The notes below the pieces were generated by a model, which was given only the letters and a program-made list of their open reading frames with translations, was not told the origin of the DNA and did not search any database. The position numbers and the translations under genes are program-made. Below, piece after piece: positions 1 to 8,237 of a stretch of 64,000 nucleotides of DNA. The stretch comes from Acidobacteriota bacterium (GTDB lineage Bacteria > Acidobacteriota > Blastocatellia > Pyrinomonadales > Pyrinomonadaceae): assembly GCA_003223025.1 (NCBI GenBank), contig QHXR01000017.1, positions 48,659-112,658 of the forward strand, written 5' to 3'. How positions within the stretch are numbered: the first letter of the stretch is position 1; each line of letters starts with the position of its first letter.

Positions 1-59
1 GCGGCGCGGCAGACGCCCAACCTACAATTACGATCGCCGAGAAAGACGGCGGAAACTAG
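1..59 (+). CDS. C-terminal tail of a gene entering from the left edge (partial)
   Basis: One frame is open from the window edge to a TAG at 57-59 and would encode a tail ending in TITIAEKDGGN. The next gene starts 29 bases later behind its own ribosome binding site, so the two could be co-transcribed. Only about 18 codons are visible and no family can be recognised. Another frame also runs open to a TAA at 64-66, so the assignment is tentative. Confidence 0.3.
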   Translation, partial: GAADAQPTITIAEKDGGN

Positions 60-88
60 TTTTTAAATTTCAGGAGATTTTGTTTTAG

Positions 89-289
89 ATGTCAGAAGAA
101 GCAGCAACAGCAGTCGAAGCATCACCGGTGGAAACCGAAAGCCACGAGGATGTGCACTACCAGGCAGTCGAGAAAGAAGGCGTTGTAACCGCGATTTGGG
201 AAATGCAGGGCCAGAAACACATTCGCACGATCGATCCGCGATCGAACGAAGGCAAGCAGATCCTCGCACTGTTTGAGACGGCGGCTTAG
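89..289 (+). CDS. Small acidic hypothetical protein, 66 aa
   Basis: The ATG is preceded by AGGAG at 72-76, a good Shine-Dalgarno site, and the frame is followed by a convincing intrinsic terminator, so this is very probably a real gene. The first 25 residues are rich in Glu, Ala, Ser and Thr and look disordered. The second half (HYQAVEKEGVVTAIWEMQGQ and onward) alternates in a way that suggests a short beta-rich domain. There are no cysteines, signal peptide or membrane segment. I do not recognise a family. It is probably the last gene of a transcription unit that begins left of the window. Confidence 0.7.
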   Translation: MSEEAATAVEASPVETESHEDVHYQAVEKEGVVTAIWEMQGQKHIRTIDPRSNEGKQILALFETAA

Positions 290-313
290 CAGGAAGTAAT
301 TTTAATTACACGA

Positions 314-356
314 AACCTGGTGAAATCGATTCGCCAGGTTTTCGTGTATTTTTTTG
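314..356 (+). terminator. Rho-independent terminator after the small hypothetical gene
   Basis: A 7-bp stem AACCTGG / CCAGGTT (314-320 and 334-340) is followed by a T-rich tract ending in a run of T. It lies 25 bases after the stop of the 66-aa gene and just before the convergent aminotransferase gene ends. Confidence 0.75.
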
Positions 357-363
357 TACCGTT

Positions 364-1176
364 TTAGGGACGGGACGGAAGTAGTTTCAGGAGAGCGTGA
401 TCGCTGCGCTGAATTTCACGACCATCGAAACCCGCAACTTGTACGACGCCTATCCCGGCCGACGTCAGGAAGATCTCATCGGCGGTTTTTAGCGCTTCGA
501 TCCCTACTTCAACCTCTTCGCATTCGAGATTCTCGAGTATGAACTCGCGGGTCGTTCCCGGAAGACAGCCGGTCCTCAGAGACGGCGTGAATAGTTTTCC
601 ATTTTTCAACCAGAACACATTCGCCATACAAGCAGACGCGATCTCGCCGCGTTCGTTGAGCTGAATTGCTTCATCGAATCCGCGCTTCTTCGCTTCGTCT
701 TTCGCAATTATCTTTTCGAGATAGTTGCACGATTTCACTCCTGCGAGCGGTGAAGTGGAATTGATGAGGTGCGGCGAGACAGCCAGTTTGAAATTCTCCG
801 CCACGGGAAGGAGATCGGCCGTCGTGATGAGCATGCTCGTCCGCTGCTTCGCTTCGTATGGCCAAAGTGCGGTGGACGATTCGTCGAAGAACGTGATACG
901 AACGCGTCCATTGCCCGCACAATTCTGCGCGACCAGATCATCGAATGCGCCGTACACATTGTCGTGACCGAACTCGGAAAGGTCGATGCCGACTTTCTGA
1001 GCGTTCGCCGCCAGCCGCCGCCAGTGACTGTCCCACATGAACGGTTCGTAATCGTGCATCGCGACCGTCGTGAAAATTCCTTTGCCGTAAAGTGCGCACG
1101 AAGCGAGCGCGGGAACGTTGAGTGCAGATCTTTCGACAGTACGTCGGTTGAGCGAAGCGAAACGGTGCGTTCTCAT
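364..1176 (-). CDS. Aminotransferase class IV (branched-chain aminotransferase / aminodeoxychorismate lyase type)
   Basis: A 270-aa fold-type IV PLP enzyme. The internal-aldimine Lys is K148 in GVKSCNYL, followed by the family motif around E178 (NERGEIASACMANVFWL) and the C-terminal LPGTTR phosphate-cup motif. The start at 1176 is chosen because its ATG overlaps the TGA of the upstream hydrolase (ATGA, 1173-1176), which implies translational coupling. A longer frame upstream would run through the hydrolase coding sequence and adds 20 unlike residues. Members transaminate branched-chain amino acids or cleave aminodeoxychorismate in folate synthesis. The sequence alone does not decide between them, and the neighbouring alpha/beta hydrolase does not help. 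Confidence 0.88.
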   Translation of the reverse strand: MRTHRFASLNRRTVERSALNVPALASCALYGKGIFTTVAMHDYEPFMWDSHWRRLAANAQKVGIDLSEFGHDNVYGAFDDLVAQNCAGNGRVRITFFDESSTALWPYEAKQRTSMLITTADLLPVAENFKLAVSPHLINSTSPLAGVKSCNYLEKIIAKDEAKKRGFDEAIQLNERGEIASACMANVFWLKNGKLFTPSLRTGCLPGTTREFILENLECEEVEVGIEALKTADEIFLTSAGIGVVQVAGFDGREIQRSDHALLKLLPSRP

Positions 1177-2174
1177 GCTTCCATTCGCAGATCGTCGCGT
1201 GCACTTTCTGAAATTCGACCCTTCGCATCGCGGCAAAACTCGGTGACGAGTTCGGCAAACGTCTCACTCTTTTCTTCCTGCGGAACGTGTCCGCAATTTT
1301 TTAAGATCACGAAACGCGAATTCAGAATTGAGCGATGGAGAGTGTGCCCGTCATCGACCGGGATGACTGTATCGTCCTCGCCCCAGATGATGAGTGTCGG
1401 CTGATCGATGAGATGTGCATCTTGTTCGATACGATTCGCGCTCCAGGCGCGCGACGTTGCTAGCAGCGAGTGATGCGCGTCGGCGGCAGAAAGAGGACGG
1501 AGGATCGATTCGACTCGATCATTCGTGATCAAGGCGTGATTCGGCTTTGCGAGCGTTCCGCGCATTCGGTAGCGCTGAAACGCACGCGAGTCTACGAGAA
1601 ATGGAGTGATCGCTTCGCCAAGCCCGGGTATCGAAGCGAGTTTCAAAATCGGATGATTTCTTAAATTATCGTTGCAGACCGTATCGACAAGAACCAACTT
1701 CTCGACACGTTCGGAATAGTCGAGCGCGAGCGTCGCCGCAACTGCACCGCCGTACGAGCTACCGACTATGGTCGCTCGTCCGATCCCGAGACGATTCATA
1801 AAGCGCGCGACCATTCGAGTTTGAGATGTGATCGAATAATCAAACGACGACGGCTTATCGGAATATCCGAAACCGAGGAGATCGAGAGCAAAGACGTGGA
1901 ATCCGGCATCTGCAAGCATTGGTGCGACGGTCTTCCAAACGTAGAGCGACGCAGTGTAGCCGTGAATCATGACAAGCGTCGGTTTCGATGCGTCACCGAA
2001 TTCCTGATAGTGGACTCGTGCTCCGTCGACGCTGACGAATTTCGAATTCTCGGAATGCGGGATCAGATCCGCGACATTTTCCCACTCCACGGTTTTTGCT
2101 CGGGTGAGCATTTTCACCGCCACCGCTGCTCCGATCGCTCCGGCAAAACCGAGTGCTAAATTCCGCTTCTTCAT
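1173..2174 (-). CDS. Alpha/beta-fold hydrolase with N-terminal membrane anchor
   Basis: A 333-aa protein. Residues 5-22 form a hydrophobic Ala/Gly-rich helix that should act as an uncleaved anchor or export signal. The hydrolase domain has the oxyanion motif HGYTAS (71-76), the nucleophile elbow GSSYGG with S140, the acid D268 in WGEDD and the catalytic H296 in NCGHVPQEE. This is the pattern of the epoxide hydrolase / haloalkane dehalogenase / MhpC-like branch. Its substrate cannot be inferred. It is the first gene of a two-gene unit, since its stop overlaps the start of the aminotransferase gene. Confidence 0.9.
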   Translation of the reverse strand: MKKRNLALGFAGAIGAAVAVKMLTRAKTVEWENVADLIPHSENSKFVSVDGARVHYQEFGDASKPTLVMIHGYTASLYVWKTVAPMLADAGFHVFALDLLGFGYSDKPSSFDYSITSQTRMVARFMNRLGIGRATIVGSSYGGAVAATLALDYSERVEKLVLVDTVCNDNLRNHPILKLASIPGLGEAITPFLVDSRAFQRYRMRGTLAKPNHALITNDRVESILRPLSAADAHHSLLATSRAWSANRIEQDAHLIDQPTLIIWGEDDTVIPVDDGHTLHRSILNSRFVILKNCGHVPQEEKSETFAELVTEFCRDAKGRISESARDDLRMEA

Positions 2175-2186
2175 AACAAAATTATT

Positions 2187-3095
2187 CTAGATCAAAACGA
2201 CCTTCGGGCGGATACAATTCTCCGCCGCTTCATAAACGCCCACGGCGATCAGACTTTCATCGCTCGCGGTCATTCGTACAAATTGTCCTTCCTTAAGATC
2301 GACATCGTCGACTCGTGTCGAAAGTCCGCTCCTGGTTTTTTCCACGCGCTCCTCTGCAACATCGAAGCGCGTCAGATGCGTCACCGCTTCTTCTATCGGC
2401 AGGAGAGCGGATTTCGGATCCTCGAGATCTTTGAGTTGTTCAATCGAAACTGCGCGGTCGATACTAAACTTGCCCGCACCCGTTCTTCGTAGCGCCGTGA
2501 GATGAGCGCCGACGCCGATCTCGCGTCCGATATCTTCAGCGAGAGTTCTAATGTATGTTCCCGCGGAGCAGACAACCTTGAGATTGCGGATCGAGGATTT
2601 CGGATCGAGGATCTTGTCCGCGATCAGTTCGAGATGGCTGATAACGATGCGATTGGGTTTACGTTCGACTTCTTTGCCTTCGCGTGCAAGCTCGTAAAGT
2701 TTTTTCCCCTCGATCTTCTTCGCCGAATACATCGGTGGAGTTTGCATTATTTCGCCGCGAAAGTTTGCAAGAACCGGTTCAAAATCTGTCGCTTGTAATC
2801 TGTCGATAAGCTCTTCAATCCGCAATCCGCAATCCGAAATCCGCAATCCGTCCCGGTCGCCGGTGTCGGTCTCAGTCCCGAACTGCACTTCCGCGATATA
2901 TTCTTTGCTGTCTTTATCGAGAAACTGTGCGAGCCGCGTCGCCTTGCCGACAAGGATCACCATGACGCCCGTGGCGAATGGATCCAGCGTACCGGTGTGA
3001 CCGACTCGCTTAGTTCCGAGAATACGTCGAACACGAGACACGACGTCGTGCGAGGTGATGCCGGCAGGCTTATCGATGATCAGAATTCCGTCCAC
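2187..3095 (-). CDS. truB: tRNA pseudouridine(55) synthase TruB
   Basis: TruB converts U55 of the T-loop to pseudouridine in tRNA. The N-terminus carries the hallmark LIIDKPAGITSHDVV and GHTGTLDPFATG with catalytic D38. The middle has the motif TPPMYSAKKIEGKKLYELAR, followed by GTYIRTLAEDIGREIG and a C-terminal PUA-like tail. At 302 aa it is of normal length. Residues 83-95 (LRISDCGLRIEEL) are encoded by a genomic short repeat at 2817-2850, and a second stretch (DPKSSIRNLK, about 2581-2613) has the same flavour. Both lie in loops, so the enzyme is probably functional. RecX lies divergently upstream. Confidence 0.95.
   Translation of the reverse strand: MDGILIIDKPAGITSHDVVSRVRRILGTKRVGHTGTLDPFATGVMVILVGKATRLAQFLDKDSKEYIAEVQFGTETDTGDRDGLRISDCGLRIEELIDRLQATDFEPVLANFRGEIMQTPPMYSAKKIEGKKLYELAREGKEVERKPNRIVISHLELIADKILDPKSSIRNLKVVCSAGTYIRTLAEDIGREIGVGAHLTALRRTGAGKFSIDRAVSIEQLKDLEDPKSALLPIEEAVTHLTRFDVAEERVEKTRSGLSTRVDDVDLKEGQFVRMTASDESLIAVGVYEAAENCIRPKVVLI
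2817..2850. repeat. Tandem ATCCGCAATC-type repeat inside truB
   Basis: Four units close to AATCCGCAATCCG / AATCCGAAATCCG run head to tail. The same motif class appears in the palindrome at 34619-34686. Here it is in frame inside truB and encodes the LRISDCGLRIE peptide in the loop between the GTETDTGD strand and the FRGEI motif. Confidence 0.8.
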
Positions 3096-3154
3096 CTGTC
3101 CATTCTATTGCGTTTTGATTCTTAATTCGTAATTCTTAATTCGCAATTGAAAGC

Positions 3155-3691
3155 ATGTGGCGTAAACGAATCAATCCTGTAAAGGACGAAGACCGCGTTA
3201 TTAAAGACGTCGAGCGATCGCGCGAGCGGACGATGAATCGCGCCGTAAAGCTCCTCGCCGCGAAACCGCGCTCGATCGCCGAGCTCCGTGATCGTCTGCT
3301 GGAAAAATCATGGACGAATTCGGAGATCGTCGATCGCGTCGTCGAGAAGTTGAAAGAGTACGGTTATCTCGACGATCAAAAGTACGCGAGCGATCTTGCG
3401 CTTTCTAAATTGCGCCAAAGGCCGCAAGGAAAGAGGAAGCTCCAGCAATCGATGTCGCAAAAGAAACTCGATCGCGAGATTCGTGACGAAGCGATCGACG
3501 CCGCGTTCGAAAAAATTCCCGAAACGGAATTGATCGATCGTACGATCGAGAAACGTCTTCGCCTCAAAGGAAAACCCGAAACGCGCGAAGACCTAAAAAA
3601 GTTTTACGATCACCTGCTCCGTCAGGGTTTCGATTTTGACCTGATTCGGGAAAAGATGTCCGCAGTTCGTAAGCTCGAATCCGAGGAATAA
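3155..3691 (+). CDS. recX: RecX-family regulatory protein
   Basis: A 178-aa highly charged helical protein made of three RecX three-helix repeats. Hallmarks are the repeat-1 pattern NRAVKLLAAKPRSIAELRDR, the motif LKEYGYLDDQKYASDL in repeat 2 and the closing repeat HLLRQGFDFDLIREK. RecX binds RecA filaments and modulates recombination and the SOS response. The assigned start adds about 25 residues before the first repeat; an internal ATG (MNRAV) at 3233 is also possible. No recA gene lies next to it here, unlike in many genomes. Confidence 0.88.
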   Translation: MWRKRINPVKDEDRVIKDVERSRERTMNRAVKLLAAKPRSIAELRDRLLEKSWTNSEIVDRVVEKLKEYGYLDDQKYASDLALSKLRQRPQGKRKLQQSMSQKKLDREIRDEAIDAAFEKIPETELIDRTIEKRLRLKGKPETREDLKKFYDHLLRQGFDFDLIREKMSAVRKLESEE

Positions 3692-4209
3692 TGACGCAAC
3701 GAGCGACTCCTCGCAAAACAACGCGCTATTTTTCATCAATCGTTTTCCAGATATCGATATGTGCCTTTAGCAAACATTGATATGTAGTGTGCGGAGCACG
3801 CGGTCACAACTTTAGCTACACGCGAGGCAGCCGAGCGTGTACTTCCGATGCCGCACGCGCCGAGCGTGTGAAACACGCGTCCGATCCGATCCGATCCGAT
3901 CGCGTCGCGTGTTTCACACGCTTGGCGTTTTGGTCTTTACGTACTACACACTCGCCTCCAGCTTCGTGTGTAGCTAAAGTTGTGGTCGCGTGCTCCGCAC
4001 GCTTTGTATCGAGATTGCCTCATGAACCGGCGAATAATTCGGCTTTTTTCGCAACTTAAATATGAGCTGAGCAAAAATGCGACACGTGCTTCACATGTTT
4101 TCGCGATTCCTCTCGCACAATCTCTTGAATCCATTTCAGCCCGCCCAACGAAAACCTACCCAAAGGAAACCAAATATCCTTTTCAAATAAACGGTATTGA
4201 GGAGTAATT
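3692..4209. other. 517-bp intergenic region holding a nested palindrome
   Basis: No gene is supported. The centre is occupied by the nested palindrome described separately (3789-4000). The right part from about 4005 to 4209 is the probable leader of the fasciclin gene, with GAGGAG at 4199-4204 as its ribosome binding site. Confidence 0.7.
3789..4000. repeat. Nested palindromic element A (212 bp)
   Basis: The outer arms 3789-3823 and 3966-4000 (GTGCGGAGCACGCGGTCACA and onward) are inverted copies with few mismatches. Inside sits an independent inverted pair, 3857-3879 and 3906-3927 (GCGTGTGAAACACGCG core). The centre is a perfect 5-bp tandem TCCGA array at 3880-3900. It has no coding potential and could fold into a long cruciform or hairpin. 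Confidence 0.85.
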
Positions 4210-4770
4210 ATGAAGAAAATGATTTTCGGTATGTTTGTGTTTGCAATGGCGGCATCGATGAATGTCTCTGCGCAAATGATGAAGGATGAGAATCCGATGG
4301 TCGGCGGAGCCGCAATGTACAAGACGAAGGACATCGTCGATAACGCAGTCAACTCGAAGGATCACACGACTCTCGTTGCCGCAGTTCAGGCTGCGGGCTT
4401 GGTCGATACGCTCAAGAGCGCCGGGCCTTTCACGGTTTTCGCTCCGACAAATGCTGCGTTCGACAAGCTCCCGGCGGGGACGGTCGAGACACTGCTCAAG
4501 CCTGAGAACAAGGATATGCTGACGAAGGTTCTGACATACCACGTCATCGCCGGAAATAACGATTCGACGGCTATCATGAAGGCCATCAAAAAGGGTGGAG
4601 GCAAAGCCGGGTTCAAGACAGTTTCGGGCGGAACGCTGACCGCAATGATGGACGGGAAGAATCTTGTTCTCATCGACGAGAAAGGCGGGAAGTCGATCGT
4701 CACGATCGCGGATGTTCGTCAGTCGAATGGCGTCATACACGTTATTGACTCGGTTGTATTGCCGAATTAG
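4210..4770 (+). CDS. Secreted fasciclin-domain protein
   Basis: A 186-aa protein with a Sec signal peptide (about residues 1-22, cleavage after VSA). It is followed by one fasciclin (FAS1) domain: FTVFAPTNAAFDKLP is the H1 motif, LTYHVIAG the YH motif, and GVIHVIDSVVLP the C-terminal H2 motif. FAS1 domains are extracellular adhesion modules. The start follows GAGGAG at 4199. It is monocistronic, with a palindromic element upstream and a strong terminator 16 bases downstream. Confidence 0.93.
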   Translation: MKKMIFGMFVFAMAASMNVSAQMMKDENPMVGGAAMYKTKDIVDNAVNSKDHTTLVAAVQAAGLVDTLKSAGPFTVFAPTNAAFDKLPAGTVETLLKPENKDMLTKVLTYHVIAGNNDSTAIMKAIKKGGGKAGFKTVSGGTLTAMMDGKNLVLIDEKGGKSIVTIADVRQSNGVIHVIDSVVLPN

Positions 4771-4785
4771 TTTCGCGATTTTGGG

Positions 4786-4825
4786 GAGGCGTGTGGAATG
4801 TATTCCGACACGCCTCTTTCTATTT
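4786..4825 (+). terminator. Rho-independent terminator of the fasciclin gene
   Basis: A stem GAGGCGTGT with GGAA / TTCC extension (4786-4815), then TTTCTATTTT. The position is ideal, immediately after the stop codon. Confidence 0.85.
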
Positions 4826-4860
4826 TGACCAAAGGTATAGAATTGATTCGAAGGTGAAGT

Positions 4861-5379
4861 ATGAAAGCAATTCTTTTAATAATGATCGCGATCGTTTCGA
4901 TCGGTGCAGTTCTGGCGGTAGTCGGGCAGCGTTCTGAAAAAGTTAATAAGATCGTCACGAGTGATGACGATATCTTCGACGGTAAGAAGATCAAAAGATC
5001 GGATGCCGAATGGAAAAAGCTTCTTACGCCGGCGGAGTTTCATGTCATGCGCGAGAAGGGGACGGAGCGGGCTTATACCGGGAAGTTGACGGACAATCAT
5101 GAGAAGGGAGTCTATGCGTGTGCGGCGTGCGGTCTGCATCTGTTCAGCTCGAAGCACAAGTTCGATTCGGGTACCGGCTGGCCGAGCTTCTTCCAGGTTT
5201 TACATCGCGAGAACGTGGATGAAGAAGTCGACAACCTATTGGGTGAAACACGAACAGAAGTCGTTTGCGCAAGATGCGGTGCTCATCTCGGTCACGTGTT
5301 CGACGACGGGCCCGAGCCGACAGGCTTACGATATTGCATGAATTCGGTGTCGTTGAAATTTATTCCGACGACGAAATAG
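4861..5379 (+). CDS. msrB: Peptide-methionine (R)-S-oxide reductase MsrB, membrane-anchored
   Basis: It reduces methionine-R-sulfoxide in oxidised proteins. Residues 1-22 form a hydrophobic signal anchor, so the enzyme probably acts in the periplasm. The MsrB domain shows two zinc CxxC pairs (C87/C90 in CAAC and C136/C139 in CARC), the substrate motif GTGWPSF and the catalytic C159 in [11 protein letters not shown]. At 172 aa it is a normal MsrB plus anchor. No msrA is adjacent. The ATG follows a GAAGGTGA ribosome binding site. It fits the oxidative-stress theme seen elsewhere in the window. Confidence 0.95.
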   Translation: MKAILLIMIAIVSIGAVLAVVGQRSEKVNKIVTSDDDIFDGKKIKRSDAEWKKLLTPAEFHVMREKGTERAYTGKLTDNHEKGVYACAACGLHLFSSKHKFDSGTGWPSFFQVLHRENVDEEVDNLLGETRTEVVCARCGAHLGHVFDDGPEPTGLRYCMNSVSLKFIPTTK

Positions 5380-5410
5380 GTTTGCGGCGTGGAACTGGTT
5401 TCCGAATAAC

Positions 5411-5551
5411 GGCACCGTTAGGCGCCGCATCTTGGTAGAACCGGGTAAAAAGAAATTAGAGCTCCGTAGGAGCGACAGTTCAATGTCGGTCCTACGGAGC
5501 TCGATTCTTTGGATGACTGCGACGCTACCAATATGCCGCACCTAACGGTGC
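5411..5551. repeat. Nested palindromic element B (141 bp)
   Basis: The outer arms 5412-5438 and 5525-5551 (GCACCGTTAGGCGCCGCAT and complement) enclose an unrelated perfect inner pair, 5459-5471 and 5490-5502 (GAGCTCCGTAGGA / TCCTACGGAGCTC). The architecture matches the element at 3789-4000 but the sequence is different. It fills the msrB-alaS gap. Confidence 0.85.
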
Positions 5552-5620
5552 TTAAAACGACTCGGGATCGTCGGTGGACAAACATCCACCCCTGTTGCGT
5601 GTGCTACAATTTTTCCCGTA

Positions 5621-6451
5621 ATGACAGGTAACGAGATCAGACAAAAGTTTCTCGATTATTTCGAGGAGCGCGGCCATAAAGTCGTCCATTCTTCACCGCT
5701 TCTGCCGGCCAACGACCCGACGCTTTTGTTCACGAATGCGGGAATGAATCAGTTCAAGGACGTGTTCCTCGGCAATGAGAAACGCGACTACAAACGCGCA
5801 GTCTCATCGCAGAAATGCCTCCGTGCGGGAGGCAAACACAACGACCTCGACGAGGTTGGGAAGACGGCGCGCCATCACACGTTTTTCGAGATGTTGGGGA
5901 ATTTTTCGTTCGGAGATTATTTCAAGGAAGACGCGATCCATTTTGCCTGGGACCTTCTGGTGAACGAGTTCAAACTCGATCCTGAGCGACTTTGGTTCAC
6001 AGTTTTCGAAGGTGACGATCAAGTACCGCCCGACGATGACGCTCGCGCTCTTTGGGAAAAAGTAGGGGCAAAACCGGAACGGATCCTCGGTTTCGGGCGG
6101 AAGGATAACTTCTGGCAAATGGGTGACACAGGTCCGTGCGGACCGTGCTCCGAGATCTTTCATTATATGGGCGACGATCCACTCGATCCGGAAAAGAATT
6201 CGCCGCATTGGGTAAACGGCCCCGGCGATACGACCATCGAGATCTGGAATCTTGTCTTTATGCAGTTCAATCGCACGCTCGAGGAAGACGGATCTTTCAA
6301 GTTAACTCCGCTCCCCGCCCCTTCCGTCGATACCGGAATGGGACTCGAACGGATGACCGCGGTGATGCAACACGTCCCGACAAATTACGATACCGATATC
6401 GTCAGGCCGATCGTGGAGTTCACGGCGGAGTTGGCGAAGTCGTCAATATAG
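5621..6451 (+). pseudogene. N-terminal fragment of alanyl-tRNA synthetase (truncated)
   Basis: The 276 codons match the class II catalytic core of AlaRS from its first residue ([16 protein letters not shown]), through motif 2 ([17 protein letters not shown]) to motif 3 ([17 protein letters not shown]). A normal AlaRS is roughly 870-900 aa. The tRNA-binding helical domain, editing domain and C-Ala are absent. The stop comes soon after motif 3, and a dispersed palindrome begins 24 bases later. No continuation is visible in any frame before the next gene. It is probably the remnant of a duplicated or rearranged alaS, with a full copy expected elsewhere. A stand-alone mini-enzyme cannot be excluded, since the active-site motifs look intact. 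Confidence 0.8.
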
Positions 6452-6474
6452 GCAGCGTCTAGTGAATCGAGGGA

Positions 6475-6546
6475 ATTAACTGCGGATGACGCAGATAGGG
6501 CGGATTGTTTATTAGACTTTTCTTATTTGCGTCATCTGCGGTTAAT
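6475..6546. repeat. Palindromic element of the GCAGATnACGCAGATA family, copy 1
   Basis: The arms 6475-6497 (ATTAACTGCGGATGACGCAG and onward) and 6524-6546 are inverted copies. The same family occurs at 18706-18800. This copy lies between the truncated alaS end and the start of the response regulator, and may mark the rearrangement that removed the rest of alaS. Confidence 0.8.
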
Positions 6547-6565
6547 CACCCAAGGGTTTCGACCT

Positions 6566-7195
6566 ATGGCCCGAAAAATTCAAGTCCTTCTCATCGAAAA
6601 CCAATCGCTGACACGACTCGGCGTGCGCACGGTGATCGAGAAAGAGACTGACATCGAGCTCATCGGTGAATCGGACAACGCGACCGACGGATTCGAAAAA
6701 TTCCGCACACTTAAACCTCACGTCACGATCCTCGGCTTACGATTTCCGGACTCCTGTTCGATCGACGATCTCGACAACTACTTCATCGAAGATCCAAAAT
6801 CAAAGATCATCGTCCTCGCCGAACACGCCGGCGACGCCGAGATCACAAAGGCTTTGAAGAAAGGTGCGGCGGGTTACATATGCAAAGATGTCGAACCCGA
6901 CGGTCTGATCACGGCGATCCGAACGGTTGCCGCTGGGCGCAAGTACATTCCCGATGACATCGCGGAAATTCTCACCGAACATTTAGGACAAGAAGATCTG
7001 ACGCCGGCCGAAGCGAACATCCTTCGAATGATAGTCGGCGGAATGTCGAACAAGGAAATGGCATACGCTCTCGATGTGAGTGAGAACACGGTGAAGACTC
7101 ACGTCAAAAATATTTTCGACAAGATCGGTGTGTCAGATCGAACATCGGCCGCGACTATGGCGATCAAGAGAGGATTAGTTCGAGTAGATTTGTAG
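6566..7195 (+). CDS. NarL/LuxR-type response regulator with degenerate receiver
   Basis: A 209-aa protein with an N-terminal receiver-like domain (about 4-120) and a C-terminal LuxR helix-turn-helix (LTPAEANILRMIVGGMSNKE, SENTVKTHVKNIFDKIGV). The receiver lacks its phosphorylation chemistry. The usual acidic pair is E11-N12, the phospho-acceptor Asp is G57 (VTILGLRFP) and the conserved Thr/Ser is Ala. Only the Lys (K107, GYICKD) remains. It should therefore act independently of phosphorylation. The ATG at 6566 is preferred; the longer frame starts inside the upstream repeat. There is no adjacent kinase. A mobile element sits directly downstream. Confidence 0.88.
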   Translation: MARKIQVLLIENQSLTRLGVRTVIEKETDIELIGESDNATDGFEKFRTLKPHVTILGLRFPDSCSIDDLDNYFIEDPKSKIIVLAEHAGDAEITKALKKGAAGYICKDVEPDGLITAIRTVAAGRKYIPDDIAEILTEHLGQEDLTPAEANILRMIVGGMSNKEMAYALDVSENTVKTHVKNIFDKIGVSDRTSAATMAIKRGLVRVDL

Positions 7196-7204
7196 GACAG
7201 TTTT

Positions 7205-7242
7205 CATTAATTAATTAAGTAATTACCTAACGTACTTATCCC
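7205..7242 (+). repeat. Left terminal inverted repeat of the IS1595-like element
   Basis: It begins CATTAATTAATTAAGTAATT and ends TAACGTACTTATCCC. Compared with the reverse complement of the right end it has three mismatches. Confidence 0.85.
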
Positions 7243-7352
7243 CTCACGGAAGGTATTTGTTACAATGCAAGGGGGTGGTCTGAATGAATAGACACCCTCG
7301 ACGCATAAGTTTACAATCGCGCAGTCGCAAACCAAAGACGCGTGAGAAAGAT

Positions 7353-8237
7353 ATGACCGTTTGTATCGCTGCCCTTTACGAGACCAATAAGAACTCTAGA
7401 GGTATCGCATTCGCAACGGACTGGCAAGACACTGATTTAACCACCGGCGTTGCTTCACAAACAGGGCTAAAAATAACAAACCCAGCCGGAAACGTTATGC
7501 TTTTAGGTGCGGGCGATTTACCGTTTCTCGGTCAACTGGCGGAACACCTTCGGATAAAAACAGGGTATGGAGTACTACCCGACGTGGCTGCGGTGGTAAA
7601 AGATTACAAAGAACTGTATCGGGGCTATCTGAACGTTTATCTGGAAGATAACGTCTTAAATCGGCACAACTATTCTTGGGGCGAATGGAAGCAGAAATCC
7701 GAAGACGGATCTATATCGTCTTCGCTTATCGAGATAGTCAATCGAGAGTTAACGAGGGCAGTACCACCTTCTGTAGACGCAATCATCGCTGGTATCGACA
7801 AGCCGAACACGCCAGAAGCTAGAACTCGACTCGTAAAAATTACACGCGATCCGCTAACAGGGGAGGTACATGACGACGACGTTAGTCATCGTGGGCACGC
7901 CGAAATTGGAGAAGGGGACTTTATAGCTGACTTGGAGTTTCGCAAAGCGAGTTTTCATAGGTTCGGCTCTAAAAAGAGAACGGTGTTTTTATCTTATCTA
8001 GCGAAGCGTAGGGCTGGGGAGGTATATGCTAGTGTCGGTTCGAATACTGGGCTCTATACGTTAGATCACGAGGGCGGCATGGCGGTCGGTTGCCTAGAGT
8101 TTAAGAAGGAATTTGACAAAATTTACAACGCGTTAAGTAAGAAGGCGTTTAGGAGTGGAAAAGCAGCGTATGACAAAGCAGAAACAATCTTCGACAGAGT
8201 CCCCTTCGACAAAACGCCCCGGCAGAAGCGGCGGTAA
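7353..8237 (+). CDS. Proteasome-like Ntn-hydrolase, passenger gene of the mobile element
   Basis: A 294-aa protein. The start at 7353 is chosen because GAGAAAG lies just upstream and it places Thr directly after Met, in MTVCIAALYE, the arrangement of HslV/proteasome-beta-type Ntn hydrolases in which Met removal exposes a nucleophilic Thr1. The pattern continues with FATDWQ (D22, equivalent to proteasome D17) and GLKI (K39, equivalent to K33), then VMLLGAGDLPFLGQL. Residues after about 150 are unlike HslV and may be specific to this group. Family resemblance is seen by pattern; the catalytic assignment is inference. It is likely co-transcribed with the overlapping small gene at 8170, and both end before a terminator. 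Confidence 0.7.
   Translation: MTVCIAALYETNKNSRGIAFATDWQDTDLTTGVASQTGLKITNPAGNVMLLGAGDLPFLGQLAEHLRIKTGYGVLPDVAAVVKDYKELYRGYLNVYLEDNVLNRHNYSWGEWKQKSEDGSISSSLIEIVNRELTRAVPPSVDAIIAGIDKPNTPEARTRLVKITRDPLTGEVHDDDVSHRGHAEIGEGDFIADLEFRKASFHRFGSKKRTVFLSYLAKRRAGEVYASVGSNTGLYTLDHEGGMAVGCLEFKKEFDKIYNALSKKAFRSGKAAYDKAETIFDRVPFDKTPRQKRR

Noticed and set aside
5621..6451. A frameshift linking the alaS fragment to downstream sequence
   Set aside because: No frame between 6451 and 6566 continues the AlaRS sequence, so truncation and not frameshift is the reading.
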